A DNA stretch of 64,000 nucleotides. Origin: Terribacillus sp. DMT04 (GTDB lineage Bacteria; Bacillota; Bacilli; Bacillales; Amphibacillaceae). The stretch covers positions 2,916,001 to 2,980,000 of the forward strand of contig NZ_CP077639.1 in assembly GCF_019056395.1 (NCBI RefSeq), given 5' to 3'. Under the pieces are notes generated by a model, which saw only the letters and a list, made by a program, of their open reading frames with translations, did no database searches and was not told the DNA's origin. Position numbers and translations under genes: made by a program. Below are positions 9,239 to 18,146 of the stretch, in pieces; within the stretch, counting starts at the first letter, position 1, and every line of letters begins with the position of its first letter.

Positions 9239-10039
9239 TTAAATAAATAAAAGTAAACTTACAGCCATTACCATCATACCGCTGATTAATCCGTAAATAG
9301 ATGTGTGTCCTTCATCGTATTTTTTCGCTGCTGGCAGCAAACCATCTAGTGAAATGAAGACCATAATGCCTGCTACCGCTGCGAAGATCACACCGAACAT
9401 GACGTCATTTAAGAATGGCATTAGAATAAGGAAAGCAAGAACGGCACCTAAAGGCTCTGAAAGGCCGGACAAAAAAGAAAGACCAAATGCTTTCTTTTTG
9501 TTGTTGGTGGCGAAGTATACCGGAACTGCAACAGCAATCCCCTCTGGTATGTTATGGATAGCAATCGCTATGGCAATAGCTACTCCCAATGAAGGGTCTT
9601 GTAAGGCAGACGTAAAAGTAGCGATACCTTCCGGGAAGTTATGAATAGCAATTGCGAGTGCCGTAAAAGTTCCCATTTTGAGCAAGGCCTGATTGTGCGT
9701 TTGATCATCCATATCTTCCACTTTTTTGCCTTCATGCGGATTGGATTGATTGGGAATTAATTTATCAATTAGAGCAATAAGGAGCATTCCGCCGAAGAAT
9801 CCACCAACTGTAGCCCAGTTGCCCGCTTGTGCGCCAATTGCACCTGTTAGGGAATCTTTTGCTTTGACGAATATTTCAACCATCGAGACATAAATCATCA
9901 CGCCAGCCGAAAAACCGAGACTGAGTGATAGGAATTTCGTATTTGTAGTAGAAGTAAAAAATACCATCAAGCTGCCTATGCCAGTGGCGAGGCCAGCCAT
10001 CAGTGTTAAACCTAGAGCCAGTAAAACATTTCCGTCCAT
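9239..10039 (-). CDS. ZIP-family divalent metal transporter (ZupT-like)
   Basis: An inner-membrane importer of zinc and related divalent metals, 266 residues with about eight membrane segments. The two metal-site helices carry HNFPEGIAT and HNIPEGIAVAV, the hallmark of ZupT-type ZIP proteins. A longer frame begins at 10060, but the ATG at 10039 is six bases after AGGAGG and fits best; the ATG just before it (10042) is also possible. It appears monocistronic. A second, more divergent ZIP gene is at 30869. Confidence 0.9.
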   Translation of the reverse strand: MDGNVLLALGLTLMAGLATGIGSLMVFFTSTTNTKFLSLSLGFSAGVMIYVSMVEIFVKAKDSLTGAIGAQAGNWATVGGFFGGMLLIALIDKLIPNQSNPHEGKKVEDMDDQTHNQALLKMGTFTALAIAIHNFPEGIATFTSALQDPSLGVAIAIAIAIHNIPEGIAVAVPVYFATNNKKKAFGLSFLSGLSEPLGAVLAFLILMPFLNDVMFGVIFAAVAGIMVFISLDGLLPAAKKYDEGHTSIYGLISGMMVMAVSLLLFI

Positions 10040-10174
10040 CATTGTCCTCCTCTTATCCATCTCTGTTTCTTTTATTATGCACTATATCAATAAAGTTTCA
10101 CAGTAGAAACTTTTAAGCAGCATTACAACCCTTCTTCCCTTCCTACTATATGGTGAAGCATCTGGGAAGTTTCC

Positions 10175-10206
10175 AAAAAAATAGCTGGCAATCTTGTTGC
10201 CAGCCC
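10175..10206 (-). terminator. Terminator of the NMT1/SsuA-type ABC operon
   Basis: On the minus strand GCTGGCAA and TTGCCAGC pair around CAAGA and are followed by TATTTTTTT, right after the binding-protein stop. Confidence 0.85.
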
Positions 10207-10209
10207 TTA

Positions 10210-11217
10210 TTATTCCAATGCTTCGACAAACTCCATATTGACTAGCTCTTCGTATTGATAGTCTCCTTTATAGACCCCTGTCTTTGTCACAACATCCATC
10301 GTTTTATCGGTCGCTTCTTCGGTAATATATCCATCCTCACTCCAAAGCTTATCTGCATATGCCCGGTCCAAGGAGGCTTGAAGACTTGCTTCGTCTGTTG
10401 TCGGAAATTCCTCTTTCAATACCCGCATTCCGACTTCTTCATCTTCATTGACAGTTTGTAAGGCTTTCGTTATTGCTTTAACAAATTTCTGTACAGTTTC
10501 TGGATCTTCCTCAATCGTAGACTGCTTCACACTAATAACGGAATACGGATAATCACCCAAACTTGGGAATCCATAGAAAGGTTCCCCCCAAACACCTTTT
10601 TCAATACCATCATAGATTTGCGGCTCTGCTCCATTTGCAATATCTGCTTGCCCGTTTTCCACTAAGGAAACAACAGCACTTGCATCCGCTGGTTCCTCAA
10701 GCAGAACATCCTTCCCTGGCTCTAACCCAAGTTCCATGATTAGGTAGCGCGTAAGCAGATTCGGACTGCCTCCAAAACGCCCTGCTGCAATCGTTTTTCC
10801 TTGCAGAAAAGCAGCCAGCTCTTCTTCTGATGCGCCTGCAGGGGGTGCTTCACCGCCGGCCATTAAATAGACATTAGCTCGGTTCACAACATTGACAACA
10901 GAGACGATTGGATCATTGCTGTCTATATTCGCTAAAGCATTCGAATCTGGACCAGCTATATTGCCCCAGGCATCCCCACTCACAACTGTTGTTACATGTG
11001 CTCCGCCAGTTGCTGTAACAACTTCTACATCCAGACCTTCTTCTTCAAAGTATCCTTCATGAATTGCTGTGTACAAAGGCAGATAGCCCGTCAAATGCAC
11101 CGGTTCTGCAATCGTCAGCTTTTTTAGCTTCTCTTCTTTTTCTCCTCCGGTACACCCTGCAAGAATACCTAGCACAACAGCTACGCACAGAATCCCTAAT
11201 AACCGGAACCTTTTCAT
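10210..11217 (-). CDS. ABC transporter substrate-binding lipoprotein, NMT1/SsuA type
   Basis: A 335-residue periplasmic-binding-type protein. Residues 1-22 are a lipoprotein signal ending in LAGC, so Cys22 should be lipidated. The mature part starts with KKLTIAEPVHLTGYLPLYTAIHEGYFEEEGL, a pattern shared by thiamine-precursor (ThiY), sulfonate and nitrate binding proteins. It is the third gene of an ATPase-permease-binding protein operon. The substrate cannot be named: sulfonates, pyrimidine precursors or related small anions are options. No TPP riboswitch is visible upstream. Confidence 0.82.
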   Translation of the reverse strand: MKRFRLLGILCVAVVLGILAGCTGGEKEEKLKKLTIAEPVHLTGYLPLYTAIHEGYFEEEGLDVEVVTATGGAHVTTVVSGDAWGNIAGPDSNALANIDSNDPIVSVVNVVNRANVYLMAGGEAPPAGASEEELAAFLQGKTIAAGRFGGSPNLLTRYLIMELGLEPGKDVLLEEPADASAVVSLVENGQADIANGAEPQIYDGIEKGVWGEPFYGFPSLGDYPYSVISVKQSTIEEDPETVQKFVKAITKALQTVNEDEEVGMRVLKEEFPTTDEASLQASLDRAYADKLWSEDGYITEEATDKTMDVVTKTGVYKGDYQYEELVNMEFVEALE

Positions 11218-11228
11218 ACAGACACCTC

Positions 11229-12050
11229 CTATTGTTTTGGTTCTTGCCCGCGAAGCAGCAGTTTCTCGAGACTAACTGTCCCGGCGTACATAAGCAGCGA
11301 CAAAATGGACAATACACAAACTCCGACCCAAACAAGGTCAATATCCAAAATCTGACCAGCATACAAGATCATTCGTCCAATTCCTTGGCGGGAACTAATA
11401 AACTCTCCGACAATCGTGCCAGCCAGTGCCAAAGCAATATTTATCCGCAAACTGCTTACAATCCATGGCATCGCGGTCGGCACAACTACTTTGGTAAATA
11501 CATGTCTGCGCTTTGCTCCCAAAGAATACAGCAGCTTCTCCAAATCTTCATCTACCGCTTTAATACCACTGTGCGCTGCAAGTGCGGTAACAATTACTGT
11601 CATCAAAAAGGCCAGCATCACCTTTGAAAAAAAACCGATGCCAAATAAGATAACGATAACAGGTCCAAGGGCTATTTTTGGTATAGCATTGAATGCAATC
11701 AAGTAAGGTTCTGAGATTCTGGAATAATAGGCAGACCACCAAAAGGACAACCCAATTAACGAACCGAAAAAAGTACCCGAGGCAAAGCCCGCCAGTGTTG
11801 CAAGTGATGTGTAAACTAAATCACTCCAAAGGGTTCCTTCCAAGAGTGCAACTTTAGCAGTTTCATAGATGGTACTCGGACTGCTCCAATAATAAGCATC
11901 TATAACGCCTAAACGAGTAAGAACTTCCCACAAAACAATTACTAAAATACCTAGACTAAGCTGCCCCGCTATTACAATCCGCTTCATCCGCTGCCGACGT
12001 TTTTTCTCATCTTCTATATATCGATTTTTCTCAGGCTGTGTCATTCTCAT
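11229..12050 (-). CDS. ABC transporter permease, SsuC/ThiX type
   Basis: A 273-residue inner-membrane permease with six predicted segments and the EAA loop around LEKLLYSLGAKRRHVFTKVVVPTAMPWI. It forms the channel for the adjacent binding protein and ATPase. It overlaps the ATPase gene by 20 bases and is 11 bp before the binding-protein gene, so all three are one transcription unit. The N-terminus is long and basic; the exact start is less certain. Confidence 0.85.
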   Translation of the reverse strand: MRMTQPEKNRYIEDEKKRRQRMKRIVIAGQLSLGILVIVLWEVLTRLGVIDAYYWSSPSTIYETAKVALLEGTLWSDLVYTSLATLAGFASGTFFGSLIGLSFWWSAYYSRISEPYLIAFNAIPKIALGPVIVILFGIGFFSKVMLAFLMTVIVTALAAHSGIKAVDEDLEKLLYSLGAKRRHVFTKVVVPTAMPWIVSSLRINIALALAGTIVGEFISSRQGIGRMILYAGQILDIDLVWVGVCVLSILSLLMYAGTVSLEKLLLRGQEPKQ

Positions 12051-12807
12051 CTGGTTCCTCTCTAAGCAAATCCAGCAATGTTTGCTTTAGTGTGATAAAT
12101 TCATCCGACAGCAGGGTCCCCTCTCCTCGCGGCCGCTCCAGCTCCACATGTACCTTCGCCTTCAGCTTACCAGGACGTTTGGAAAGCACATAAATATCAT
12201 CTGATAAAAAGATTGCTTCGTCGATGTCATGCGTCACAAACAAAATTGTTTTCTGAAAATCTTCCCAAATTTTCAACAGCCAGCTCTGCATTTGCAGCCG
12301 CGTCTGTGCATCGAGTGCTCCGAACGGTTCATCCAGCAATATAATATCCTGGTCATACAATAGCGTTCTCAGCAAAGCCGCCCGCTGGCGCATCCCTCCG
12401 GACAACTCGGGTGGATAGTTATCTTCAAACCCTTGCAAACCATATCTTTTTAAAAGCGGCAATGCTCTTTTCCTCGCATCTCGCTTTGCCACTCCTTTAA
12501 TCTCCAAGCCAAGAATGATATTATCCAGAATCGTCCGCCATGGCAGCAGCAAGTCTTTTTGCAGCATATAACCGACATAACCGCTTTTACCGACAATGTT
12601 TTTATCGTCTAAAAGAATTTCGCCAGTGGTTGGTTTGATAAGTCCAGCGATCATATTGAAGAGTGTCGATTTGCCGCAGCCACTTGGGCCAATAATACTG
12701 ACAAAACGCCCCGCAGGGATTTGCATGGTTGTTTCCTGCAAAGCCACCACTTCCTGGCCGTCACGTCTGAATATCTTACTAGCTTCTACGACTTTTAATT
12801 TATACAT
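12031..12807 (-). CDS. ABC transporter ATPase, SsuB/TauB type
   Basis: A 258-residue ATPase with Walker A GPSGCGKST, signature LSGGMRQR and Walker B IILLDEPFGALD, typical of nitrate/sulfonate/taurine-type importers. It energises the downstream permease. It is the first gene of the operon and is preceded by a 390-bp leader that contains a strong hairpin terminator, which may be regulatory. Confidence 0.88.
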   Translation of the reverse strand: MYKLKVVEASKIFRRDGQEVVALQETTMQIPAGRFVSIIGPSGCGKSTLFNMIAGLIKPTTGEILLDDKNIVGKSGYVGYMLQKDLLLPWRTILDNIILGLEIKGVAKRDARKRALPLLKRYGLQGFEDNYPPELSGGMRQRAALLRTLLYDQDIILLDEPFGALDAQTRLQMQSWLLKIWEDFQKTILFVTHDIDEAIFLSDDIYVLSKRPGKLKAKVHVELERPRGEGTLLSDEFITLKQTLLDLLREEPDENDTA

Positions 12808-13199
12808 AGCGCCACTCCTGTCATTTCTATAAACCCATCATACGCAAACGCCCGGTAAATGATGACAAATTCACAGCATGTCCAGCACAAGTTTCTTATT
12901 TTCTGCAAAATGCATAAAAAAAAGCCTGCACAGTCTGATATGCCACGCAACATATCACCTGTACAAGCTATAGAACAAGCCGAACAATGCATCCTGCTTG
13001 CAAATGAGAGGGATTAACCGAGAACATGACGAATGCTGCCTGTTGGTTACAATCGTTGTTACCCGAAAATCTTAATGTAACTTTAGCATAGGGAATCTTG
13101 CATGACAGCAAACTTGTAAGGTTATATGACGACCTTTTTTTGAAAAGAAAAAACAGCGCTATACTAACTGCCTCGGAAGCTATCCTTTCCACAAAAGAA
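12808..13199 (-). other. Long untranslated leader region of the ABC operon
   Basis: About 390 bp with no convincing gene on either strand. On the minus strand a promoter-like TTGCTG-N17-TGCTAA is possible, and a strong rho-independent hairpin (see 12915-12968) lies about 110 bp before the ATPase start. I could not match it to TPP, SAM, T-box, ykkC or purine riboswitch consensus. Confidence 0.4.
12915..12968 (-). terminator. Leader terminator / possible attenuator before the ABC operon
   Basis: On the minus strand CTTGTACAG and TGATATG pair with CATATCA and CTGTGCAGG (G-U pairs allowed), closed by TTGCGTGG and followed by eight T. Placed inside a leader rather than after a gene, it suggests attenuation. 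Confidence 0.6.
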
Positions 13200-13240
13200 C
13201 CGGACTGACACATTGCTTATCGCTCATGTGTCAGTCCGGA
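13200..13240 (-). terminator. Terminator of the amino-acid ABC operon
   Basis: A perfect hairpin with arms CCGGACTGACACA and TGTGTCAGTCCGG, 40 bp after the glnQ-like stop. The following T-run is weak, but the stem is very strong. Confidence 0.75.
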
Positions 13241-13281
13241 ATCACGCTTTTGCTTTTCCTTATTGATTCGATACGGAACAA

Positions 13282-14013
13282 TTACAAAACTTTGCTCAAG
13301 AATGCCTGTGTCCGCTCTTCTTTTGGATTGCTGAAGATTTCTTCCGGCTCAGCTTCTTCGACGATATAACCGCCGTCCATGAACAAGACGCGGTCTCCTA
13401 CTTCGCGCGCGAAGCCCATCTCATGTGTAACGACAATCATCGTCATTCCCTCTTGGGCTAGCTGCTTCATCACTTCCAAGACTTCCCCGACCATCTCCGG
13501 ATCAAGTGCGGAGGTTGGCTCATCAAATAACATGACTTTTGGTTCCATGCACAATGCACGGGCAATTGCGACACGCTGCTTCTGTCCGCCGGAAAGCGAA
13601 TCGGGATATACATCCGCTTTGTCTTCTAATCCTACTTTACGCAGCAGTGCCAACGCTTTGTTTTCTGCATCTTTTTTCTTCCATTTACGTACAACCATCG
13701 GTGACAGCATAATATTTTGCAGCACCGTCTTATGCGGAAACAGATTAAACTGCTGAAATACCATGCCGACATCCGTCCGCACTTTGTTGATGTTTACTTT
13801 TTTGTTGGATATATCTGTTCCTTCTATATAAACGTGGCCATCCGTTATATCTTCGATGCGATTGAGACAGCGAATAAAGGTAGATTTGCCGGAACCGGAT
13901 GGCCCAATTACAACGACAACTTCTTTTTCTTGTATTTCGACGTTAATGTCCTTCAGCACCTCGAGCTCGCCGAACGACTTTTTTAGATTTTTTACGCTGA
14001 TCATCTGTTGCAT
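13282..14013 (-). CDS. Polar amino-acid ABC importer ATPase (GlnQ-like)
   Basis: A 243-residue ATPase with Walker [10 protein letters not shown], signature LSGGQKQR and Walker [17 protein letters not shown], the usual pattern of GlnQ/HisP amino-acid importers. It starts at the ATG following AAAGGAAG and overlaps the end of the permease gene by 71 bases. It is the last gene of the glnH-glnP-glnQ-like operon. Glutamine is the best guess for substrate but not demonstrable from the ATPase. Confidence 0.88.
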   Translation of the reverse strand: MQQMISVKNLKKSFGELEVLKDINVEIQEKEVVVVIGPSGSGKSTFIRCLNRIEDITDGHVYIEGTDISNKKVNINKVRTDVGMVFQQFNLFPHKTVLQNIMLSPMVVRKWKKKDAENKALALLRKVGLEDKADVYPDSLSGGQKQRVAIARALCMEPKVMLFDEPTSALDPEMVGEVLEVMKQLAQEGMTMIVVTHEMGFAREVGDRVLFMDGGYIVEEAEPEEIFSNPKEERTQAFLSKVL

Positions 14014-14665
14014 ACTTCCTTTCTAAAAAGCTCTGTACATATGATAATACTAAACAAACAACAAAATATAAAACAGCAACTGACAAGTATGGCTCCCAAA
14101 CTCTGGAATAAGATCCGACTGCAACTTTCCCCCAATAGAACAATTCAGGAGCTGCAATAACGGCACCTAGGGAAGAATCTTTCACAAGTACAATAAATTC
14201 GTTTCCAAGCGGCGGAATCATTCGTTTAAACGCCTGCGGCAGTACCACATGACGCAGCACTTGAGCATGACTCATACCTAAACTGTAGGCAGCCTCCCGC
14301 TGTCCCTTATCAATGGAATTAATACCGGCACGGAAGATTTCTGCAATATATGCTGCTGAATTAAGCGCCAATGCTACGATTAGTGAAATCAATGGTTCTG
14401 GTGGCTTAATAAAAATAGGCATGACTGCAAAATGAATTAAGAAAATTTGTACGAGCAGCGGTGTACCTCTGAAAATATTCACATACCAAGTGAACGGCAA
14501 TTTAAGTATCGGATTGGACAAACTTTTACCCATCCCAATAACTAGACCGATGATAGCGCCAACGACGAATCCTATCAGTGATGCAAGGATTGTATATCCG
14601 AGTCCTCTCATAAAGAAAGGCAAATATTCAATAACAATTTCCCATCTAAAATCCATTTCTCTCAC
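13943..14665 (-). CDS. Polar amino-acid ABC importer permease (GlnP-like)
   Basis: A 240-residue His/Glu/Gln/Arg-type permease with about five membrane segments and the EAA loop [23 protein letters not shown] near 140-160. The C-terminus is a basic tail [12 protein letters not shown] that overlaps the start of the ATPase gene by 71 bases, an unusually long overlap that implies coupled translation. The binding-protein gene lies 73 bp upstream. Confidence 0.88.
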   Translation of the reverse strand: MREMDFRWEIVIEYLPFFMRGLGYTILASLIGFVVGAIIGLVIGMGKSLSNPILKLPFTWYVNIFRGTPLLVQIFLIHFAVMPIFIKPPEPLISLIVALALNSAAYIAEIFRAGINSIDKGQREAAYSLGMSHAQVLRHVVLPQAFKRMIPPLGNEFIVLVKDSSLGAVIAAPELFYWGKVAVGSYSRVWEPYLSVAVLYFVVCLVLSYVQSFLERKYATDDQRKKSKKVVRRARGAEGH

Positions 14666-14698
14666 CTCAGTATAACTTATAAAACAAAACGTAAATAT

Positions 14699-14727
14699 AG
14701 CGTAACGGATATCTTCGTTACGCTATA
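14699..14727 (-). terminator. Intra-operon hairpin between glnH-like and glnP-like genes
   Basis: Perfect arms TATAGCGTAACG and CGTTACGCTATA around a short loop, without a clear T-run. It probably protects or partly ends the transcript so that the binding protein exceeds the membrane subunits. Confidence 0.6.
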
Positions 14728-14737
14728 AGGGAGCTAG

Positions 14738-15544
14738 TTATGGCTGTGCACTTTCTAACGCTTCGATATCAGGTGTGCCTTCAAACCATTCTTGGTATAT
14801 TTCTTCGTACGTCCCGTTTTCCATAATCGTTTGAATTGCTTCATCTATTGCTTCTTTATGTTCACTGCCCTTTGGAAGTAAGATACCGTAATATTCCTGC
14901 TCAAAGCTATCTTTATCATCTATTAATGTAAGATTGGCATCCGGATTGTTTTTCACATAATGCTGTGCAACACCGTTATCCGTTATGACCACTTCCACGT
15001 CACCATTCTGCAATGCCATCATGGTAGCTGCTGAAGACTCGTATTTAGAAATGTCTGTGCTGTTCTCGCCAACAATCTGCTGGGCTGCACTGTCACCTGT
15101 TGTACCATTCTGTACGCCGATTTTCATGCCTTTAATGTCCTCAGCTGATTGAATATCTGTGCCTTCTGTCGTTGCAATAGTTTGCATTGCTTCAAAATAA
15201 GGGGCAGAGAAATCATACGTTTCTTTACGCTCATCCGTAATGGTGATACCAGCTGCGCCTCCAGCCAGTGATTCATCTTTTACCCCAACAAGCATTGGAT
15301 CCCACCCCGTATTTTCGAATTCATAATCCAGTCCAGCTTCTTTCATAACAGCATCAAGCAAATCCGCATCAAATCCGACAACCTCGTCACCCTTCATGGA
15401 CTCGAAAGGAGCAAATGTTGCTTCTGTACCGAAAGTAAGTGTCTCCTCGCCTGAACCGCTTGATTCATTATTGGATACACATGCACTTAAAAATAGAACA
15501 CTAAAAAGTCCAGTAACTGCGATAAGCTTTTTAACTGTTTTCAT
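14738..15544 (-). CDS. Polar amino-acid ABC importer binding lipoprotein (GlnH-like)
   Basis: A 268-residue extracytoplasmic solute-binding protein of family 3. Residues 1-22 form a lipoprotein signal with LSAC, Cys22 being the lipid site. FAPFES, GFDADLLDAV, GGAAGITITDER and GVQNGTTGD are the ligand-site segments of amino-acid binding proteins. First gene of a three-gene operon with permease and ATPase. Substrate is probably glutamine or another polar amino acid. Confidence 0.9.
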   Translation of the reverse strand: MKTVKKLIAVTGLFSVLFLSACVSNNESSGSGEETLTFGTEATFAPFESMKGDEVVGFDADLLDAVMKEAGLDYEFENTGWDPMLVGVKDESLAGGAAGITITDERKETYDFSAPYFEAMQTIATTEGTDIQSAEDIKGMKIGVQNGTTGDSAAQQIVGENSTDISKYESSAATMMALQNGDVEVVITDNGVAQHYVKNNPDANLTLIDDKDSFEQEYYGILLPKGSEHKEAIDEAIQTIMENGTYEEIYQEWFEGTPDIEALESAQP

Positions 15545-15693
15545 TGTCTATCTCCCTTTTCTATCTATTTAGTAAACTTGCATTAAAATCTATAATTATT
15601 CATTTCTATGCATTTATTCTACATAACATCTTATGTCTTGTAAATATAAAATTAGAACGAATCAATTCTTTTTAACTATTTTATGCACTTAAA

Positions 15694-15721
15694 TTGTCAG
15701 TAAATTATGTTTTTATGATAC
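15694..15721 (+). promoter_or_regulatory. Candidate sigma-A promoter for the M20 peptidase gene
   Basis: TTGTCA, 16 bases, TGATAC, ending 34 bp before the ATG chosen for the peptidase. It is the best match in the divergent intergenic region. Confidence 0.45.
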
Positions 15722-15755
15722 AGTGCATGTATATAAAGGAAAGCGAGGGATATCT

Positions 15756-17006
15756 ATGCACCCAACTCGTCCAATATTCGCCAAGGAATTTGAACAGCTC
15801 TTGAATTTGCAGCAAGTCCGAGATGCACTTTTCTTCCTTAAACAGGATAATGAGGCAACAACGAAAGATCAGATTGAAATAACGGAAGTGGAAGCTCCTC
15901 CTTTTCACGAAGCGAATCGCGCTGCTTTTCTCAAAGACAAACTGGCGGAATTCGGCTTGGAGAATCTGAAAACGGATAGTGAAGGAAATGTATATGGTAT
16001 TCGTAAAGGCACAGGGAATGGTCCGTCTGTTGTTATTGCTGCCCACCTGGATACTGTCTTCCCTTCCGGAACCAATGTTGCCGCCCATGTAAAGGATGGT
16101 ATCGTTTATGCGCCAGGAATTGGAGACGACGGCCGAGGCTTGGCTGTACTTCTTACCTTACTGCGGTCACTGGACGATAATAAGATTGAGACAGAAGGAG
16201 ATATTATCTTTCTTGCAGATGTCGGAGAGGAAGGTTTAGGCGATCTTCGCGGAATGAAGGCGTTCTTCCGAGAAAACACAAATGTGGATGGCTTTATCTC
16301 TGTAGAACCAGGAGCTCCTGGCGACTTGATTTATTGCGGCGTCGGCAGCAAGCGATATAACGTAACATTTAAAGGCAAAGGCGGACATAGCTTTGGAGAT
16401 TTTGGCAGCTCAAGTACCATCCATGCAGCCGGACGTGCTATTGCTGCATTGGCAGCTATGACTGTACCTCAGGAACCGAAAACAACGTATAATGTAGGAA
16501 CAATTCATGGCGGTACATCGATTAACACAATTGCCCAGGATGCAGGCTTCCAGCTTGATTTGCGTTCTGTTTCCAGCCAAGCACTTACGGAGTTGGAGGA
16601 AAATGCATTAGCACTTATTCACGAAGCAGCCCAAAAGGAAAGTGAAGCCTGCGGGCAGCCAGGCAGTATTACTGTTTCAGCAGAACTTGTCGGGGACAGA
16701 CCAGCTGGAAGCCAGGTCGAAGATACTCCTATTCGCCAAATTGCACTGCGTGCAGCAGAGGTTCTTGGTATAGAAGTTACCATGGAGGATCCGCTCAGCA
16801 CAGATGCCAATGTGCCCATCAGCCTTGGAATCCCCGCTCTCACTCTCGGCGGTGGCGGGAATAGCGGCGGGCATCATACACTAGCAGAGTTTTATGATTC
16901 AACAGACGCTTTTTACGGTCCGCAGCGGATTCTATTAGCTCTGCTTGGAATGACCGGTATAAAAGATCAAGTACATCCTTTACTTTCAGTCCGAGAAAAA
17001 AAATAA
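15756..17006 (+). CDS. M20-family metallopeptidase (ArgE/DapE/CPG2-like)
   Basis: A 416-residue di-zinc hydrolase. Metal and catalytic segments are visible in order: AAHLDTV (His and Asp), GIGDDGRG, ADVGEEGLGD with the general-base Glu, EPGAPGD, and GGGGNSGGHHT near the end; the central GKGGHSFGDFG belongs to the dimerisation domain. It should cleave an amide such as an acylated amino acid or dipeptide; the exact substrate is unknown. A GTG opens the frame at 15723, but the ATG at 15756 follows GCGAGGG at proper spacing and is chosen. Confidence 0.87.
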   Translation: MHPTRPIFAKEFEQLLNLQQVRDALFFLKQDNEATTKDQIEITEVEAPPFHEANRAAFLKDKLAEFGLENLKTDSEGNVYGIRKGTGNGPSVVIAAHLDTVFPSGTNVAAHVKDGIVYAPGIGDDGRGLAVLLTLLRSLDDNKIETEGDIIFLADVGEEGLGDLRGMKAFFRENTNVDGFISVEPGAPGDLIYCGVGSKRYNVTFKGKGGHSFGDFGSSSTIHAAGRAIAALAAMTVPQEPKTTYNVGTIHGGTSINTIAQDAGFQLDLRSVSSQALTELEENALALIHEAAQKESEACGQPGSITVSAELVGDRPAGSQVEDTPIRQIALRAAEVLGIEVTMEDPLSTDANVPISLGIPALTLGGGGNSGGHHTLAEFYDSTDAFYGPQRILLALLGMTGIKDQVHPLLSVREKK

Positions 17007-17038
17007 GCAAAAGCCGGAGCGGCTTTTGCTTATTTTTT
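16996..17038. terminator. Bidirectional terminator between M20 peptidase and HesB-like gene
   Basis: Arms AAGCAAAAGCCG and CGGCTTTTGCTT around GAG, flanked by A- and T-runs, between convergent genes. Confidence 0.88.
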
Positions 17039-17333
17039 AGCTATGGGCAGGATAATCGTACTGAATATCATCCCATTTACGTGAATACTTAACACTCAAG
17101 TCTACACCTTCGAAATACCATGCATCCGACCTTTCAATAAAGTAAGTAATACCTTGTACTTCCATACTCGAAATCGGATCATTTGGCTGTTCTGCAGATA
17201 TTCCAAGTGAAAAACCTTCTTTAATTCCCCCAAATCCGCCATAACGCACATAGAAACGTACTGCACTGCCGGGTTCAAGGTCCATTTCTTGAATAAACCA
17301 GTTTGAAGCTGGTTTAGTAATAGATATTTGCAT
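17037..17333 (-). CDS. HesB/IscA-like protein without cysteines (YneR type)
   Basis: A 98-residue small protein of the HesB-like fold, similar in pattern to Bacillus YneR: ITKPASNWFIQEMDL, VRFYVRYGG and GITYFIERSDAWYFEGVDL. The A-type Fe-S carriers need three cysteines; this protein has none, so iron-sulfur scaffold function is unlikely and its role is unknown. Start is the ATG after AAGGGGTG; an in-frame start seven codons earlier has no site. Confidence 0.8.
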   Translation of the reverse strand: MQISITKPASNWFIQEMDLEPGSAVRFYVRYGGFGGIKEGFSLGISAEQPNDPISSMEVQGITYFIERSDAWYFEGVDLSVKYSRKWDDIQYDYPAHS

Positions 17334-17429
17334 AATTTCACCCCTTCTATACAACTATAACAAATAGTGGCAGTATGTACCTCATTCGACAAAAATCAAG
17401 CGAAGTCGTTGATAATTATTAATAAAAAG

Positions 17430-17456
17430 TTTACAATCTTTTAGGGATAGTTTACA
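17430..17456 (+). promoter_or_regulatory. Candidate PhoP box upstream of the Pit operon
   Basis: Two TTTACA hexamers start 21 bases apart with a weaker TTAGGG between them, giving repeats on one helix face as in Bacillus PhoP sites (TTHACA with about 5-base gaps). It lies 63 bp before the DUF47 gene start. Confidence 0.45.
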
Positions 17457-17518
17457 AAAAATTAATATTTCCTGTTCCCTTAAAGTAACTTATTCAAACA
17501 CCATTCGGAGGTTAAGTA

Positions 17519-18136
17519 ATGTTCAAGAAGAAACAAGACAAATTTTCTTTGCTGCTTACCGATATTGCAAAGAATATTGATAATACTGCAGATTACTTCG
17601 TTACATATAAAGTGAAGGACGAAGCTACCCTTTCTGAGTTCTCCAATAAGCTGAAGGAATATGAAACAAAAGGTGACCAGCTTGTACATACAATCATTAA
17701 AGAATTGAACCATGCCTTTATCACACCTATCGAGCGAGAAGATATCCTGCAGCTGACAAACAGTCTAGACGATGTGCTTGATGGGATGGAAGAATTCTCT
17801 GGGATGATGGATACCTATGGTATTTATTCTTCTGACAGCTATATTGATCAATTTTCAAGTGAAATACGCTCTTGCGCTAAAGAAATTATGACGACAATTG
17901 AATTGCTTTCTCAAAATAAACTAAAAGATATTCAAGCACATGCAATTAAGATTAAAGAGCATGAGCAAAACTGCGATACGGTATTCCGTAAGTCTTTGAA
18001 ACAGCTCTTCCAAAATGAAAAAGACCCGATTAAGGTCATTCAATACAAAGAGCTTTACTATATCTTAGAAGAAATTGCAGATAGCTGCCAATCTGTAGCA
18101 AACAATCTTGAAACCATTATCATGAAGAATGCGTGA
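17519..18136 (+). CDS. DUF47/PhoU-like Pit accessory protein
   Basis: A 205-residue helical cytoplasmic protein of the PhoU-related DUF47 family, like Bacillus YkaA. It starts MFKKKQDKFSLLLTDIAKNI and carries the metal-binding-type motif DQLVHTIIKELNHAFITPIEREDI typical of the family. The gene directly precedes pit with a 10-bp gap, an arrangement conserved in many bacteria, and the protein is thought to modulate the transporter. AGG AGG-type site CGGAGGT precedes the ATG. Confidence 0.92.
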   Translation: MFKKKQDKFSLLLTDIAKNIDNTADYFVTYKVKDEATLSEFSNKLKEYETKGDQLVHTIIKELNHAFITPIEREDILQLTNSLDDVLDGMEEFSGMMDTYGIYSSDSYIDQFSSEIRSCAKEIMTTIELLSQNKLKDIQAHAIKIKEHEQNCDTVFRKSLKQLFQNEKDPIKVIQYKELYYILEEIADSCQSVANNLETIIMKNA

Positions 18137-18146
18137 GGGATAACCA

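Noticed and set aside
11064-11627. 187-codon plus-strand frame over the ABC permease and binding-protein genes
   Set aside because: It spans two real genes on the other strand and has no family features.
12808-13199. TPP riboswitch upstream of the ThiY/SsuA-like operon
   Set aside because: The CTGAGA and ACCTGA-type conserved blocks are absent on both strands.
15600-15700. TnrA box before the amino-acid ABC operon
   Set aside because: Candidates near 15644 match too few fixed positions of TGTNANATTTTNTNACA.
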